A DNA stretch of 19,757 bases, taken from positions 1 to 19,757 of the forward strand of contig CAMWYI010000015.1 in NCBI GenBank assembly GCA_947178455.1, read 5' to 3'. Shown here piece after piece: positions 1-9,100 of this stretch (position 1 is its first letter; each line of letters opens with the position of its first letter). The translations under genes and the position numbers were made by a program. Source of the DNA: an uncultured Alistipes sp. GTDB taxonomy: Bacteria > Bacteroidota > Bacteroidia > Bacteroidales > Rikenellaceae. The notes beneath the pieces are model-generated. The model saw only the letters and a list, made by a program, of their open reading frames with translations, was not told the DNA's origin and searched no databases.

Positions 1-2
1 GG

Positions 3-653
3 TTACAACTCATCCGCGAACTCGAACCGGCCGCCGTGCAGGTGATTTTGCCCGACTGGTTCCCCGTCAACGACCGCGAAGCAATCCGCTTTCTCGAAAC
101 AATGGCCGAACATGCCGACGGCATCCCCCTCGTCCTCTACAATCCACCGCATGCAAAACGAGAACTGACGCCCCGCGACTGGGCAGTACTCAAACAAGCC
201 GTCCCAACTTTGATCGGCGTGAAAACCAACGACAAAAACTCCTCGCCCGAATGGTACGAACAAGTCGCGCAGCATGCCGCAGGACTGGCCGTCTTCGTAC
301 CCGGGCATCATCTGGCAACCGGCATCGAACACGGAGCAGCGGGTGCCTATTCCAATGTCGCCTGCCTCAACCCATTCGCAGCACAGCAGTGGTACGAACT
401 GATGCTCACCGACATGAACGCGGCCCTCGAATTGGAAAGCCGAATCCAGCGATTTATGGAACAGTGCATTACGCCTTTCATCACCCGAATGCACTATCCT
501 AACCACGCCTGCGACCGATTCATGGCCCTCGTCGGCGGATGGGCCGACGTCGGCAGCCGCCTGCGGTGGCCCTACGATTCGATTCCCGTTTCGCATGTCG
601 AAGCAGTACGCCGACACGCCCAAGCAATCATTCCCGAATTTTTCAACCTATAA
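3..653 (+). CDS. DapA / N-acetylneuraminate lyase family aldolase (5'-truncated)
   Basis: This is the C-terminal 216 residues of a class I aldolase of the dihydrodipicolinate synthase/N-acetylneuraminate lyase (DapA/NanA) TIM-barrel family. The reading frame is open to the left edge, so the true start lies outside the window; full-length members are about 300 aa. Visible family marks are the catalytic tyrosine in LVLYNPPHAKR and, about 30 residues later, the Schiff-base lysine in IGVKTND, followed by a Gly/Ala-rich barrel segment (GIEHGAAGAYSN). Members cleave or form 2-keto acids in the cytoplasm. Next to two sialidases, the natural inference is cleavage of N-acetylneuraminate to N-acetylmannosamine and pyruvate. 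However, the segment after the lysine (TNDKNSS) is not one I recognise as typical of proven NanA enzymes, so a related keto-acid substrate is possible. The stop lies 2 nt before the next start, which implies tight translational coupling. Confidence 0.85.
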   Translation, partial: LQLIRELEPAAVQVILPDWFPVNDREAIRFLETMAEHADGIPLVLYNPPHAKRELTPRDWAVLKQAVPTLIGVKTNDKNSSPEWYEQVAQHAAGLAVFVPGHHLATGIEHGAAGAYSNVACLNPFAAQQWYELMLTDMNAALELESRIQRFMEQCITPFITRMHYPNHACDRFMALVGGWADVGSRLRWPYDSIPVSHVEAVRRHAQAIIPEFFNL

Positions 654-655
654 CA

Positions 656-1828
656 ATGCCCATGAAACCAATCGACATGCTTACCGCCGTCGTTCTGCTC
701 CTCGTCACGCCGTGCGCAGCAGAACGACCGACCGCAGAACAAACGGCAAAACCTGTTCTGTCGACGACGATTTACCGCAAAGGCGACAACGGATTCGACA
801 CCTATCGGATTCCCGCGACCGTCCGAACCGCCAAAGGCACGGTCTTGGCATTCGCCGAAGCCCGCAAACACAGCCGCAGCGACACGGGCGACATCGACCT
901 CGTACTGCGCCGTTCGACCGACGGAGGCTGCACTTGGGGCGACATCATCACCGTATGGGACGACGACGGCAATGTCTGCGGCAATCCCGCACCGGTCGTC
1001 GACCGCGAAACGGGCCGCATTCTGCTCCTCTCTACATGGAACAACGGCAAGGATCACGAAAAGGATATCCACCTCCACACCTCTGAAGACACTCGCCGCG
1101 TCTTCGTGCTTTACTCCGACGACGACGGCCTCACTTGGTCTCAACCGCGCGAGATTACCCCGTCCGTAAAACAAAACGATTGGACATGGTACGCAACCGG
1201 CCCCTGCCACGCCATTCAGCTTCGGAAAGGCAAGCACAAAGGGCGCATCGTGGTATCTGCCAACCACAATCTTTTCAAAGATGGTAAGGACGACGGCTCC
1301 TATTCGCACCTCATCTACTCCGACGATCACGGCCAGACGTGGGCCATCGGCAGCGAGGGCGAACGTGACGGCAACGAAAGCACCGTCGCAGAACTCAAAA
1401 ACGGCGATTTGATGCTCAACATGCGCGGGCCTCGTCACAAAAATCGCGCAGACAACGGGTCGTGCCGATTGGTTGCGGTCAGCCACGACCAAGGCATCAC
1501 GCTCGAACCTCAGTATTACGACCGTGCCTTGACCGAACCCGTCTGCAACGGCAGCATCATCAACTACACCCCGAAAGGAAAATTGACCGAAACGCTCCTT
1601 TTCTCGAATCCCGACCACCCGACCAAACGCAAGAACATGACCGTAAAAATCAGCAAGGACAGCGGCAAGACTTGGCAGGTCGCCTACCGGTTGAGCGATG
1701 CTCCGGCTGCCTACTCCGACATGGTCGTCCGGTCGAACGGCGATTTGGGTGTCCTATACGAAACGGGGGCCGAATCCTGCTACGAGCGAATCGAGTTCGC
1801 CATACTTCCGGCAAAACTGTTCAAATAA
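656..1828 (+). CDS. GH33 exo-alpha-sialidase, secreted/periplasmic
   Basis: This is a 390-aa sialidase that removes terminal sialic acids from glycans. The ATG at 656 (or the one at 662) is preferred because it directly precedes a signal peptide (MKPIDMLTAVVLLLVTPCAA); in-frame codons further upstream overlap the lyase. There is no convincing lipobox, since proline precedes the only Cys, so the product is probably soluble in the periplasm. GH33 marks are the YRIP motif (Arg51 of the arginine triad), a likely acid/base Asp in SDTGDID (about 76-81), Glu241 in NESTVAEL, Arg257 in NMRG, a third Arg near 323-325, and Tyr353 in AYSD as the candidate nucleophile. Four Asp boxes (S-x-D-x-G-x-T-W) begin near residues 87, 154, 222 and 333, with a degenerate one at 276. 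The protein is essentially the bare six-bladed propeller, without the N-terminal carbohydrate-binding domain of many longer Bacteroides sialidases. The next gene, 30 nt downstream, is its paralogue. Confidence 0.93.
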   Translation: MPMKPIDMLTAVVLLLVTPCAAERPTAEQTAKPVLSTTIYRKGDNGFDTYRIPATVRTAKGTVLAFAEARKHSRSDTGDIDLVLRRSTDGGCTWGDIITVWDDDGNVCGNPAPVVDRETGRILLLSTWNNGKDHEKDIHLHTSEDTRRVFVLYSDDDGLTWSQPREITPSVKQNDWTWYATGPCHAIQLRKGKHKGRIVVSANHNLFKDGKDDGSYSHLIYSDDHGQTWAIGSEGERDGNESTVAELKNGDLMLNMRGPRHKNRADNGSCRLVAVSHDQGITLEPQYYDRALTEPVCNGSIINYTPKGKLTETLLFSNPDHPTKRKNMTVKISKDSGKTWQVAYRLSDAPAAYSDMVVRSNGDLGVLYETGAESCYERIEFAILPAKLFK

Positions 1829-1858
1829 GACCATTTCCGACCCAACAACTAACGAATC

Positions 1859-3073
1859 ATGAAAAAGATGCAGAAACTGATAGCCATTTTCGCCGCAATG
1901 CTTTTCGTCGCAGCATGCAGCAGCAGCGGCGATGAACCCGTGCCCAATCCGCCAAGCGGCGAAGAGGGCGGCAACGAACCTCAACCCGAAGCCAATGTCA
2001 CCTCGCAAGCCTATCGACCGGGCGCCGACGGATATGCGGCCTACCGTATTCCGGCCGTAGTCGTATCGAAAACCGGCACCGTGCTGGCCTTCGTCGAAGG
2101 GCGTGTGGACGGCACGGCCGACGACGGCAACATCGACATGCTGGTAAAACGTTCCGAAGACAACGGCAAGACATGGGGTTCCTTGATTAAAGTTTACGAC
2201 GACGGAGAGAACCGTTGCCAGAACCCCTCCCCCGTAGTGCTCGAAAACGGACGGATTCTGTTGCTGTTCTGCTGGAATGAGCGCACGTCCGGCAGCGCGA
2301 ACGGCACGGGCAGCAGCGGCCACCCGCGTCGGGTGATGAAAACCTACTCGGACGATGACGGCCTGACATGGAGCACTCCTGTAGATATTCACGACCAAAT
2401 CGCTATCGCCGGTTACACATGGTATGCCACCGGCCCCTGCCACGCCATTGTCAAAACGCTCGAACCGAACAAGGGCCGCATCGTCGTACCCTGCAACCAC
2501 AACAAACCCGGCACCGACCCCAAAAGCGAACGTCATGCCCACCTCATCTATTCCGACGATCAAGGTGAGACATGGCACGTAGGAGCCGTCTCCGACCACC
2601 CCTACGGCAACGAGAGCACGGTAGCCGAACTGGGTGACGGTAGTCTGATGACCAACATGCGCAACTACGAACCCAATTCGCTGGGCTACCGCTGGCAGGC
2701 CGTCAGCCGCGACGGAGGACTCACCTACGAAGCAGCACAGATAACCACGCTAATCGAACCCAACAACAACGGCTGTCAGGGCAGCCTCCTGCGCTATTCG
2801 ATCAATTCGGCAGGCAAGGCCAATCTGCTTTTCTCGAATCCGAACCACGAATCGAGCCGGCGCAACGGGTGCATCAAATTGAGCAGCAACGACGGCCGTT
2901 CGTGGTCGCGCACGTTCAAGTATGTTCCGGACAACGATTTCTACTCCTCCTATTCCGACCTCGCCGTGCTGGCGAACAAGAAAGTAGGCGTGCTTTTCGA
3001 GCACGGACGCAACAACGAAAAAGGCATCTATTTCCGTTCGTTCGAGTTTAGCGAAATCGCCGCCATGCCTTGA
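1859..3073 (+). CDS. GH33 exo-alpha-sialidase, lipoprotein
   Basis: This 404-aa sialidase is paralogous to the preceding gene along its whole catalytic domain. The N-terminus is a lipoprotein signal with lipobox FVAAC (Cys20), then a Ser/Gly/Pro/Glu-rich linker to about residue 48 containing acidic residues soon after the Cys (SSSGDE), a pattern associated with surface export in Bacteroidetes. Catalytic features are YRIP (Arg63), the acid/base region TADDGNID (about 87-93), Glu252 in NESTVAEL, Arg268 in NMRN, an Arg pair at 334-335 and Tyr365 in SYSD. Asp boxes begin near residues 99, 164, 232 and 342 (the last two partly degenerate), with a weaker one at 283. It probably releases sialic acid from host glycans at the cell surface. 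The shared motifs TWYATGPCHAI and NESTVAEL in both proteins point to an old tandem duplication followed by different targeting. Confidence 0.93.
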   Translation: MKKMQKLIAIFAAMLFVAACSSSGDEPVPNPPSGEEGGNEPQPEANVTSQAYRPGADGYAAYRIPAVVVSKTGTVLAFVEGRVDGTADDGNIDMLVKRSEDNGKTWGSLIKVYDDGENRCQNPSPVVLENGRILLLFCWNERTSGSANGTGSSGHPRRVMKTYSDDDGLTWSTPVDIHDQIAIAGYTWYATGPCHAIVKTLEPNKGRIVVPCNHNKPGTDPKSERHAHLIYSDDQGETWHVGAVSDHPYGNESTVAELGDGSLMTNMRNYEPNSLGYRWQAVSRDGGLTYEAAQITTLIEPNNNGCQGSLLRYSINSAGKANLLFSNPNHESSRRNGCIKLSSNDGRSWSRTFKYVPDNDFYSSYSDLAVLANKKVGVLFEHGRNNEKGIYFRSFEFSEIAAMP

Positions 3074-3108
3074 AACGACAACCAATTAACCTATAACTTT
3101 AATACATT

Positions 3109-4437
3109 ATGAAAACCATTTCTAAACTTTCCATGACGGCTCTGTTCCTTCTCGGAATGGCGCTGTTCGTCGGATGCGAAGATTCGACACCGCCTATCGA
3201 CGAAAGCGAACCCGAATTCCCCACGCTGTTCGAGTACGTGCTGACGGTCGTGGACGACACCACCGGCCAACCGCGCACCGAAGAGACCGTGACCATCAAA
3301 CGCACCAACAAGGCGGGCGATATCGTGCATTCCACGACCGAATACGTCACCGACACCAACGGCGTGATTACCATGAACGTCCGTTCGGGTTACTACGTCG
3401 CCGAAGCACCTTTTGAGCGGGGGGGGGAAACCGTGTCCTACAAATTTGAAATCGCCAACCACCTGCTCAAATCGACGATGCACCTCTACGACCCGAATCC
3501 CGACATCTACCCGCATCCGTCCGTCATCACGGTCAAAAACGCCAAAACGGGCGACGTATGGGCCGACAAAGCGTTCAAACTATACTCCGTTGCCGCCGGT
3601 GTAACGACGGAGATAGGAAACTACACCACCGATGCCAACGGCACATGGACGGGCGAACTGCTTTCGGGTCTCTACCGCATTTCCTGCCAGTTCGACGACG
3701 CGCTTCCCGAAATGACCGCCACTACGGCCGACTTCTCGATCAAGCGCGACATGCCCAACACCGGCGTAATCAACGTGCTGCCGGTACTTTTCTGGGATGA
3801 TTTCAGTTGGGTCGAGGCCAGCTGGGGCGAACAGCAGCTCAACGGAGAATTGGCTGAAATCATGCCTTGGTACGCCACCGTCGATCCGCCGACTGCCAAC
3901 TCCGCAGCGCAGCGCGAACAACAGTGGACTTCGCTCAAAAATACGGACCACATCGCTATCCGCGACTCGAAAGGCTATCTGACACCCGGAACATTCGAGC
4001 CCGAAAAAGCAGCCCGTTTCATCTTCTTCCGCACAGGAATCATCAAATTCGGCACGACCAAACGCAGCGGCGCGCTCGGCACCCCGAAAATCGCCGGTTT
4101 GGCGGCTAATTCGACGATTCTTTTCACGTTCGACGCCAATCCGCTGCATACCGTAAGCGGAGGTGCATGGACTATTCCCGACAGCAAGAACGCGCTCCGG
4201 CTGAAAATCACACTCTCTGGTGCCGGTTCGTTCCAAGAGGGTGAAGAACTCACCGAAGTAATCCTCGACAACCCCAGCGGCCTCGACGGCGGTTGGCCGG
4301 TAGACCGCTGGAACAGACTTTCGGTTACGGTGTACGGGGCCGATTCCGACACGCAAATCATCATCGGAACGGTCAACACGCCCGACCAGCCGGCCCGTTT
4401 CTTGGTCGACAATTTCGTCATCAAAGAGGTTTTATAA
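3109..4437 (+). CDS. Surface lipoprotein with two prealbumin-like repeats and a C-terminal beta-rich module
   Basis: This is a 442-aa lipoprotein with lipobox LFVGC (Cys23) followed at once by an acidic stretch (EDSTPPIDESEPE), which predicts surface display. Residues about 43-130 and 138-225 form two similar units with the pattern of Cna-B / carboxypeptidase-regulatory-like (prealbumin-type) domains: an initial beta strand, TDTNG or TDANG turns, then an SG(Y/L)Y motif. The remaining part (about 228-442) starts with WDDFSW and ends with FLVDNFVIKEV, which resembles the jelly-roll carbohydrate-binding modules common at the ends of Bacteroidetes glycan-binding lipoproteins. No catalytic motif was seen. 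It is last in the sialidase operon, 35 nt after the second sialidase, so a role in binding or presenting sialylated glycans is inferred. A run of nine G at 3419-3427 encodes Arg104-Gly105-Gly106-Glu107. The precise family is not recognised. Confidence 0.8.
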   Translation: MKTISKLSMTALFLLGMALFVGCEDSTPPIDESEPEFPTLFEYVLTVVDDTTGQPRTEETVTIKRTNKAGDIVHSTTEYVTDTNGVITMNVRSGYYVAEAPFERGGETVSYKFEIANHLLKSTMHLYDPNPDIYPHPSVITVKNAKTGDVWADKAFKLYSVAAGVTTEIGNYTTDANGTWTGELLSGLYRISCQFDDALPEMTATTADFSIKRDMPNTGVINVLPVLFWDDFSWVEASWGEQQLNGELAEIMPWYATVDPPTANSAAQREQQWTSLKNTDHIAIRDSKGYLTPGTFEPEKAARFIFFRTGIIKFGTTKRSGALGTPKIAGLAANSTILFTFDANPLHTVSGGAWTIPDSKNALRLKITLSGAGSFQEGEELTEVILDNPSGLDGGWPVDRWNRLSVTVYGADSDTQIIIGTVNTPDQPARFLVDNFVIKEVL

Positions 4438-4455
4438 GTTAGGTTGAATCTCGCG

Positions 4456-4496
4456 AAGAGCGGGGCTTTCTTTATGAAGAAAGCCCCGCTCTTTTT
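4456..4496 (+). terminator. Rho-independent terminator of the sialidase operon
   Basis: A perfect 17-bp inverted repeat (arms 4456-4472 and 4477-4493, core CGGGGCTTTC / GAAAGCCCCG) encloses a 4-nt loop and runs into a T tract ending at 4496. It starts 19 nt after the stop of the operon's last gene. The A tract on the opposite side is short, so the element mainly serves the + strand. Confidence 0.92.
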
Positions 4497-4590
4497 CGTG
4501 CACCGTAGCGTCGCTATCCGACGAACAATCCGACCTACACATACCTTGTTCAGCGCCCGTTCGCGATTCAAAAGCAGCCCGAAAACCCGC

Positions 4591-4627
4591 AAAAAAGGCG
4601 AGGCAGGTTGTTACCGGCCCCGCCTCG
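4591..4627 (-). terminator. Terminator of the first SusC/SusD operon
   Basis: Read on the - strand, CGAGGCGGG pairs with CCTGCCTCG (arms 4619-4627 and 4599-4607, 9 bp with one G-U pair). GCC and six T (complement of 4591-4596) follow. It lies 18 nt after the SusD stop codon. With the + strand hairpin at 4456-4496 it isolates two convergent operons. Nothing else was recognised in 4497-4590. Confidence 0.75.
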
Positions 4628-4644
4628 ATTTATTCGCGACAGAC

Positions 4645-6135
4645 TCAATCGATCGTACCGATTTCCGTCTGCACCAAGTTCGGGTTTTTGTTCATTGCCG
4701 TATTGCTGATAGGCCACAACAGGATGTTCTTTTCGATTTCGCGGCCGACGAGGCTCGGAACCTCATCGAATACCACGCCCAACCGAATGAAATCCCACCA
4801 AAGTTTGCCCTCGGCGCAGAACTCTTTTTTACGCTCGCGCAGAATCACAGCGTTCACCTCCTCTTTGGTGAGCGTCTTGGGATAGAAATTGGCTCGACCA
4901 TAAGCGCGCTGGGCAATGCGATTGAGCGCATCGACCGCCTCCGCATGCTGATTCTGGTCGTTCTTGATTTCGGCGTCGAACATCAACAAGTCGGCATAGC
5001 GATACACGATGATGTCCGAATCGAAAATGCGGGCACCTTCGCTCCACGTACCGGGGTACTTGTTGATCCAGCGGTGGGTCGTGTTGTTCTTTTCCACGTC
5101 AAGGAAGAAATCGTAGCTCACACGCGCACGCGAATCTTCCACCGTAGTACCATTCACGGTCGTTTCGTCGATTACCTGACGAAAAGCCTCCGTGAACATC
5201 GCCCACTGTTGATGGCTTCCCACCTTGACGGGATTTTCAACGTACTTCTCCGAAACATACTGAATCGCGCAAAGCCAGTCGGATTGGAAGCCGCCCTCTT
5301 TTTCGTCTTTTTTCATGGCCCAAGCGAAAATCACCTCCGGATTCAGCTTGTTAGTCACCGAAAAGATGTCAGCGAAATTGCCGAGAAGCTGTTTGCCGGA
5401 AGCGGCCGCCAACGCATTGTCGCAGGCGATGCGGGCATCGGCAAGCGCGGTGTCGACCTTGCGCACTTTGGCCATCCACAGATAGTAATCCGTCTGCAAG
5501 GTATAGGCCGCCACGAGCGTCGGAATATCCGCACTGGCGACCGAAGCATTTTTGAGATAACCCACCGCTGCTATGAGGTCGTCGCCGACCTGCTGGAACA
5601 CGATGCTCGCATCATCGCGATAAGGGAACAACCCCTCCTGACCGTCGGACTCGAAACCGTCCGTCAGTACCGGAGCATCGCCCCAAATACGGCCGATCCA
5701 GTAGTAGCAGAAAGCGCGCACGAAGTGGGCGGCACCCAACACCTGATTTTTCTGAGCCTCGTCCGCGAAACCGATTCCCGGCACGTATTTGAGAATCAGG
5801 TTGGCATGATTGATCGTCGTATAGACGCTCGTCCAGTCGGCTTGGGCGTGCGTCGAAGCGATGTTGTTGGTATAGACGAAATCACGCGAAGGCTGCGTTT
5901 CGTTGCCTTTGCCCCAAATTTGGGTACGGTACTCTCCCCAGTACATGTAATCCGTCGCATACGCCGCACGAAACGTACTCATCATACCGTACATGTTGGC
6001 CAGTGCATTCGATTGGCCCGTCCAAGCGTCGCCGCCCGTCACCTGCCCTTTCTGAGCGATGTCCAAGTCGCCGTGGCAGGAAGTTCCCGCCAGCGAAAGG
6101 ACGAACAGGCATATTATTCCGAATAATTTTTTCAT
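4645..6135 (-). CDS. SusD/RagB-family surface glycan-binding lipoprotein
   Basis: This is a 496-aa SusD-like lipoprotein that forms the lid of the SusC channel and binds ligand at the cell surface. Its lipobox is AGTSC (Cys20), followed by HGDLDI. Family marks are the helical TPR-rich middle (ANLILKYVPG, AAHFVRAFCYYWIGRIWGD), the conserved C-terminal block RERKKEFCAEGKLWWDF with IRLG, and an end region NPNLVQ, all typical of RagB/SusD proteins of about 500 aa. It lies 24 nt downstream of the partner SusC and is presumably co-transcribed with it. The substrate cannot be read from the sequence. Its position tail-to-tail with the sialidase operon suggests host glycan or sialic-acid-containing ligands. 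Confidence 0.93.
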   Translation of the reverse strand: MKKLFGIICLFVLSLAGTSCHGDLDIAQKGQVTGGDAWTGQSNALANMYGMMSTFRAAYATDYMYWGEYRTQIWGKGNETQPSRDFVYTNNIASTHAQADWTSVYTTINHANLILKYVPGIGFADEAQKNQVLGAAHFVRAFCYYWIGRIWGDAPVLTDGFESDGQEGLFPYRDDASIVFQQVGDDLIAAVGYLKNASVASADIPTLVAAYTLQTDYYLWMAKVRKVDTALADARIACDNALAAASGKQLLGNFADIFSVTNKLNPEVIFAWAMKKDEKEGGFQSDWLCAIQYVSEKYVENPVKVGSHQQWAMFTEAFRQVIDETTVNGTTVEDSRARVSYDFFLDVEKNNTTHRWINKYPGTWSEGARIFDSDIIVYRYADLLMFDAEIKNDQNQHAEAVDALNRIAQRAYGRANFYPKTLTKEEVNAVILRERKKEFCAEGKLWWDFIRLGVVFDEVPSLVGREIEKNILLWPISNTAMNKNPNLVQTEIGTID

Positions 6136-6159
6136 AGTCGTATGATCGTTTTGTAATAT

Positions 6160-9100
6160 TTAGAAAATCACCTTGATTCCGAGCGAAATGCGACGAATCG
6201 GCGGATAGTTGTTGTACCCAGCGGCATTCGTACTCATCGTACCCACTTCGGGCGACACGCCCGGCACGGCGGTGAAGTAGTGCAGGTTGTTGCCCGACAC
6301 CGTAATGGAGGCACCCTGCATGCCCAGCTTGGAAACGAACTTTTTGGGCAAATCCCACGCAAGGCTCAACTCACGGATACAGAGGTAATCACCCTTGAAA
6401 GCAAAGACATCGGAATCGTTTTTGAAGTTGGCCGAAACGCTCTCGCCGCTCGTATAGAAACGGGCATACTTCGCATCGGGATTTTCGGGCGACCAAGTGT
6501 CCAACACACCAGCATTCAGGGCCGTATTGCCCGTGAAAGTATTGATGAATTGACGGGCCATCTGTGCGTGACGGATGGTGTGGCCGAGCGCCCAATCGAG
6601 GTAGATATTCAAGGTAAACCCTTTGTAGCGGAACGAGTTGTTCAGACCGCCGGTCGAATGAGGCACGCTGTAACCGATTACGAATTTGTCTTCGGAGTTG
6701 ATTTGTTCCACCTCCTCGCCGTTCACGACGGCTTTGGTCGTACCCGGACGGTTCACCCACTCGTAGTCACCCATATTCTTGCGACCCTTCACGGTCGTTC
6801 CGTCGTCGGGATTGTACCCGCTCGAATAACTATCGTAAATCGCGGCAGCGAGCTGTTCGGGCGTACGGATGATGTGTTTCAACTTGAAGGCGACCACCTG
6901 ATAAAGCGGCTCCCCTTCGGCGATGCCCCCGAAATACTCGTTGGTATTACCTACACGGATACCGCCTACCCGATTCTGGGGAAGACCGTTGTCCGGCAGC
7001 TTCACCACCTTGTTTTTCACGTAGCTCCAAGTGAATTTCGACTCCCACGAGAAATCCTTTTTCACGATGTTGCGGCTGGTGATTTCAAGGTCGAAACCGT
7101 AGAAACGCACTTTGCCGATATTCGTCTTCACGTTCGAGAAACCGGTGGTATTGGGCATATCTTTCGAGTAAATCAGATTGTCGGTCAGACGATTGAAATA
7201 GTCCGCCGTCACCATCAACCGGTTTTTGAACATCGACAAATCGAAACCGGCGTCCAGCTGCGTGGTCACCTCCCACTGCAAATCATGATTCGGCATCACG
7301 GCGGGATAGAGACCCGGATTGCTGTTGTAGAAGTTCACGTTGTACTTGCCGCGCGCATCGTTGACCGAAATGTAATTGTTACCGGTCTGACCGTAGCTTA
7401 CGCGAAGTTTCAGGTCATCCACAACCCGACGCGCCGAACCCATGAAATTCTCTTCGGAAATCATCCAGCCGGCGGACATAGCCGGAAAGTATCCCCACTG
7501 GTTGCCTTTGAGGAATTTCGACGAACCGTCGGCACGGAACGTGGCGGTGAGCATATACTTTTTCTTGTAATCGTAATTGATACGACCGAAATAACTCAAC
7601 ATCACGATTTCGGAGAAACTGCTCGTGCTCGACGTGCGGTCGGGCTGTGCCGTCAGCGTAGGCGTCAAGTCCGACCCTCCGCCTTCGGCGGAAGCGGCGA
7701 ACGCATTGGTTTTGTCGCGCGCATAGGAGTAACCCGCCATCGCCGAAAGAGTGTGCGCTTTGGCGAACGTATGGCTGTAATTGAGATACGCCTCCAACTT
7801 CGTGCGGGTCAGTTCATTGAAACTCTCCGTAGTCGGCGTCAGATTCGAGAAATAACCGCGCTTGCGGAACGAGCTTTTGCGCGTCACATGGTTGTAGGAC
7901 GAAGCATCGAACGAGGCTTTCAAGCCGTCGATAATCTCCCAATCCACTCCGCCGATAATCGAAAGACGCTTGTTGCGATTATCGAAGTCGTAGATATAGG
8001 CATAATACTCGGGGTTCAGCGACGTGGCGTTGTAGCCGTAAGCCGGCGTCACGCCGTCGGCCATGTAACGTTTCATGGTCGGAGCCGCCGAGAGGGCACG
8101 CGAAATGGCGTTCATCTGGTTGTCGAACTCTTCGCTGCGAGCATCCGAATAATCGGCCGTAGCACGTATCCGCAGCCGTTTCGTGATATTGGAATTCAGG
8201 CCGATATGCGCATTGAGACGGTCGTAACCCGTACCCAATGCCACACCGTCGTCCTTCGTATAACCCACGCTGGCCGCATAAGAGGTCTTTTCCGTACCGC
8301 CGTCGATGCCGATGTAATAATTCTGCCAGTAATTGTCGCGGAAGAGCACATCCTGCCAATCGTTGTCCTGAAAAATCAGCCATTTGGTGTTATCCAACGG
8401 ATCGCGCATCTTTTTGTAACCGGCCGGCAGCACTTCGCCCTCTTCGAGCCAGCGGGTCGAATAAACCGAATTGGCGTCGTTGATCGAGCTGGCCGAGAAT
8501 CCCGACGTAAAGTTGTTCATCGGGCTTTTGCTCTCGGCAATCGACGTACGCACGAGACGAATGTAATCTTCGGCACCGAGCAGGTCGAAACGGCGCTCCG
8601 CCTGCTGGAAACCGAAATTGGCATCGAACGTCACCCGTGCGCCCGAATTACGCTTGCCCGATTTGGTGGTAATCAGCACAACGCCATTGGAACCGCGCGA
8701 ACCGTAAACGGCCGTCGAAGCTGCATCTTTGAGCACTTCCAGCGACTCGATATCGTTGGGATTGATACCCGAAAAAGCGCGTTCCACGCCATCCACCAGA
8801 ATCAGCGGGTCGTTGTTGCCGTCGATCGACGAACCGCCGCGAATATGGATTACGGGGTCGGCACCGGGCGTGTTATTGTTGCTGTAAACACGGGCACCGG
8901 CGATTTTTCCTTTAAGCGCTTCGCCGAGCGTGTTGACCGGCGTGCCTTTCACAAGGTCTCCGTCGATTTTGGTCACCGCCGAAGTAATCGTACGGCGCGA
9001 CTGCGTACCGTAGCCGACTACGACCACTTCGTCCATACCTACGGCAGCCGGCGACATCACGACATCGACAACGGTCCGGTTCCCCACGACAACCTGCTGG

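Noticed and set aside
37..54. Resemblance of the VLPRAEYDEL-type repeats (in the protein encoded at 13118-13429) to Phd-type antitoxins; coordinates here are residue numbers
   Set aside because: The protein has a lipoprotein signal and a Cys cluster, no toxin gene is adjacent, and the similarity covers only a few residues.
539..655. Upstream extension of the first sialidase reading frame
   Set aside because: The extension overlaps the lyase coding sequence and would bury the signal peptide inside the protein. Starts at 656 or 662 fit the secretion signal.
4444..6126. Long + strand open frame (560 codons) opposite the SusD gene
   Set aside because: Its first codons run through the two operon terminators and the rest mirrors SusD. 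No recognisable protein features.
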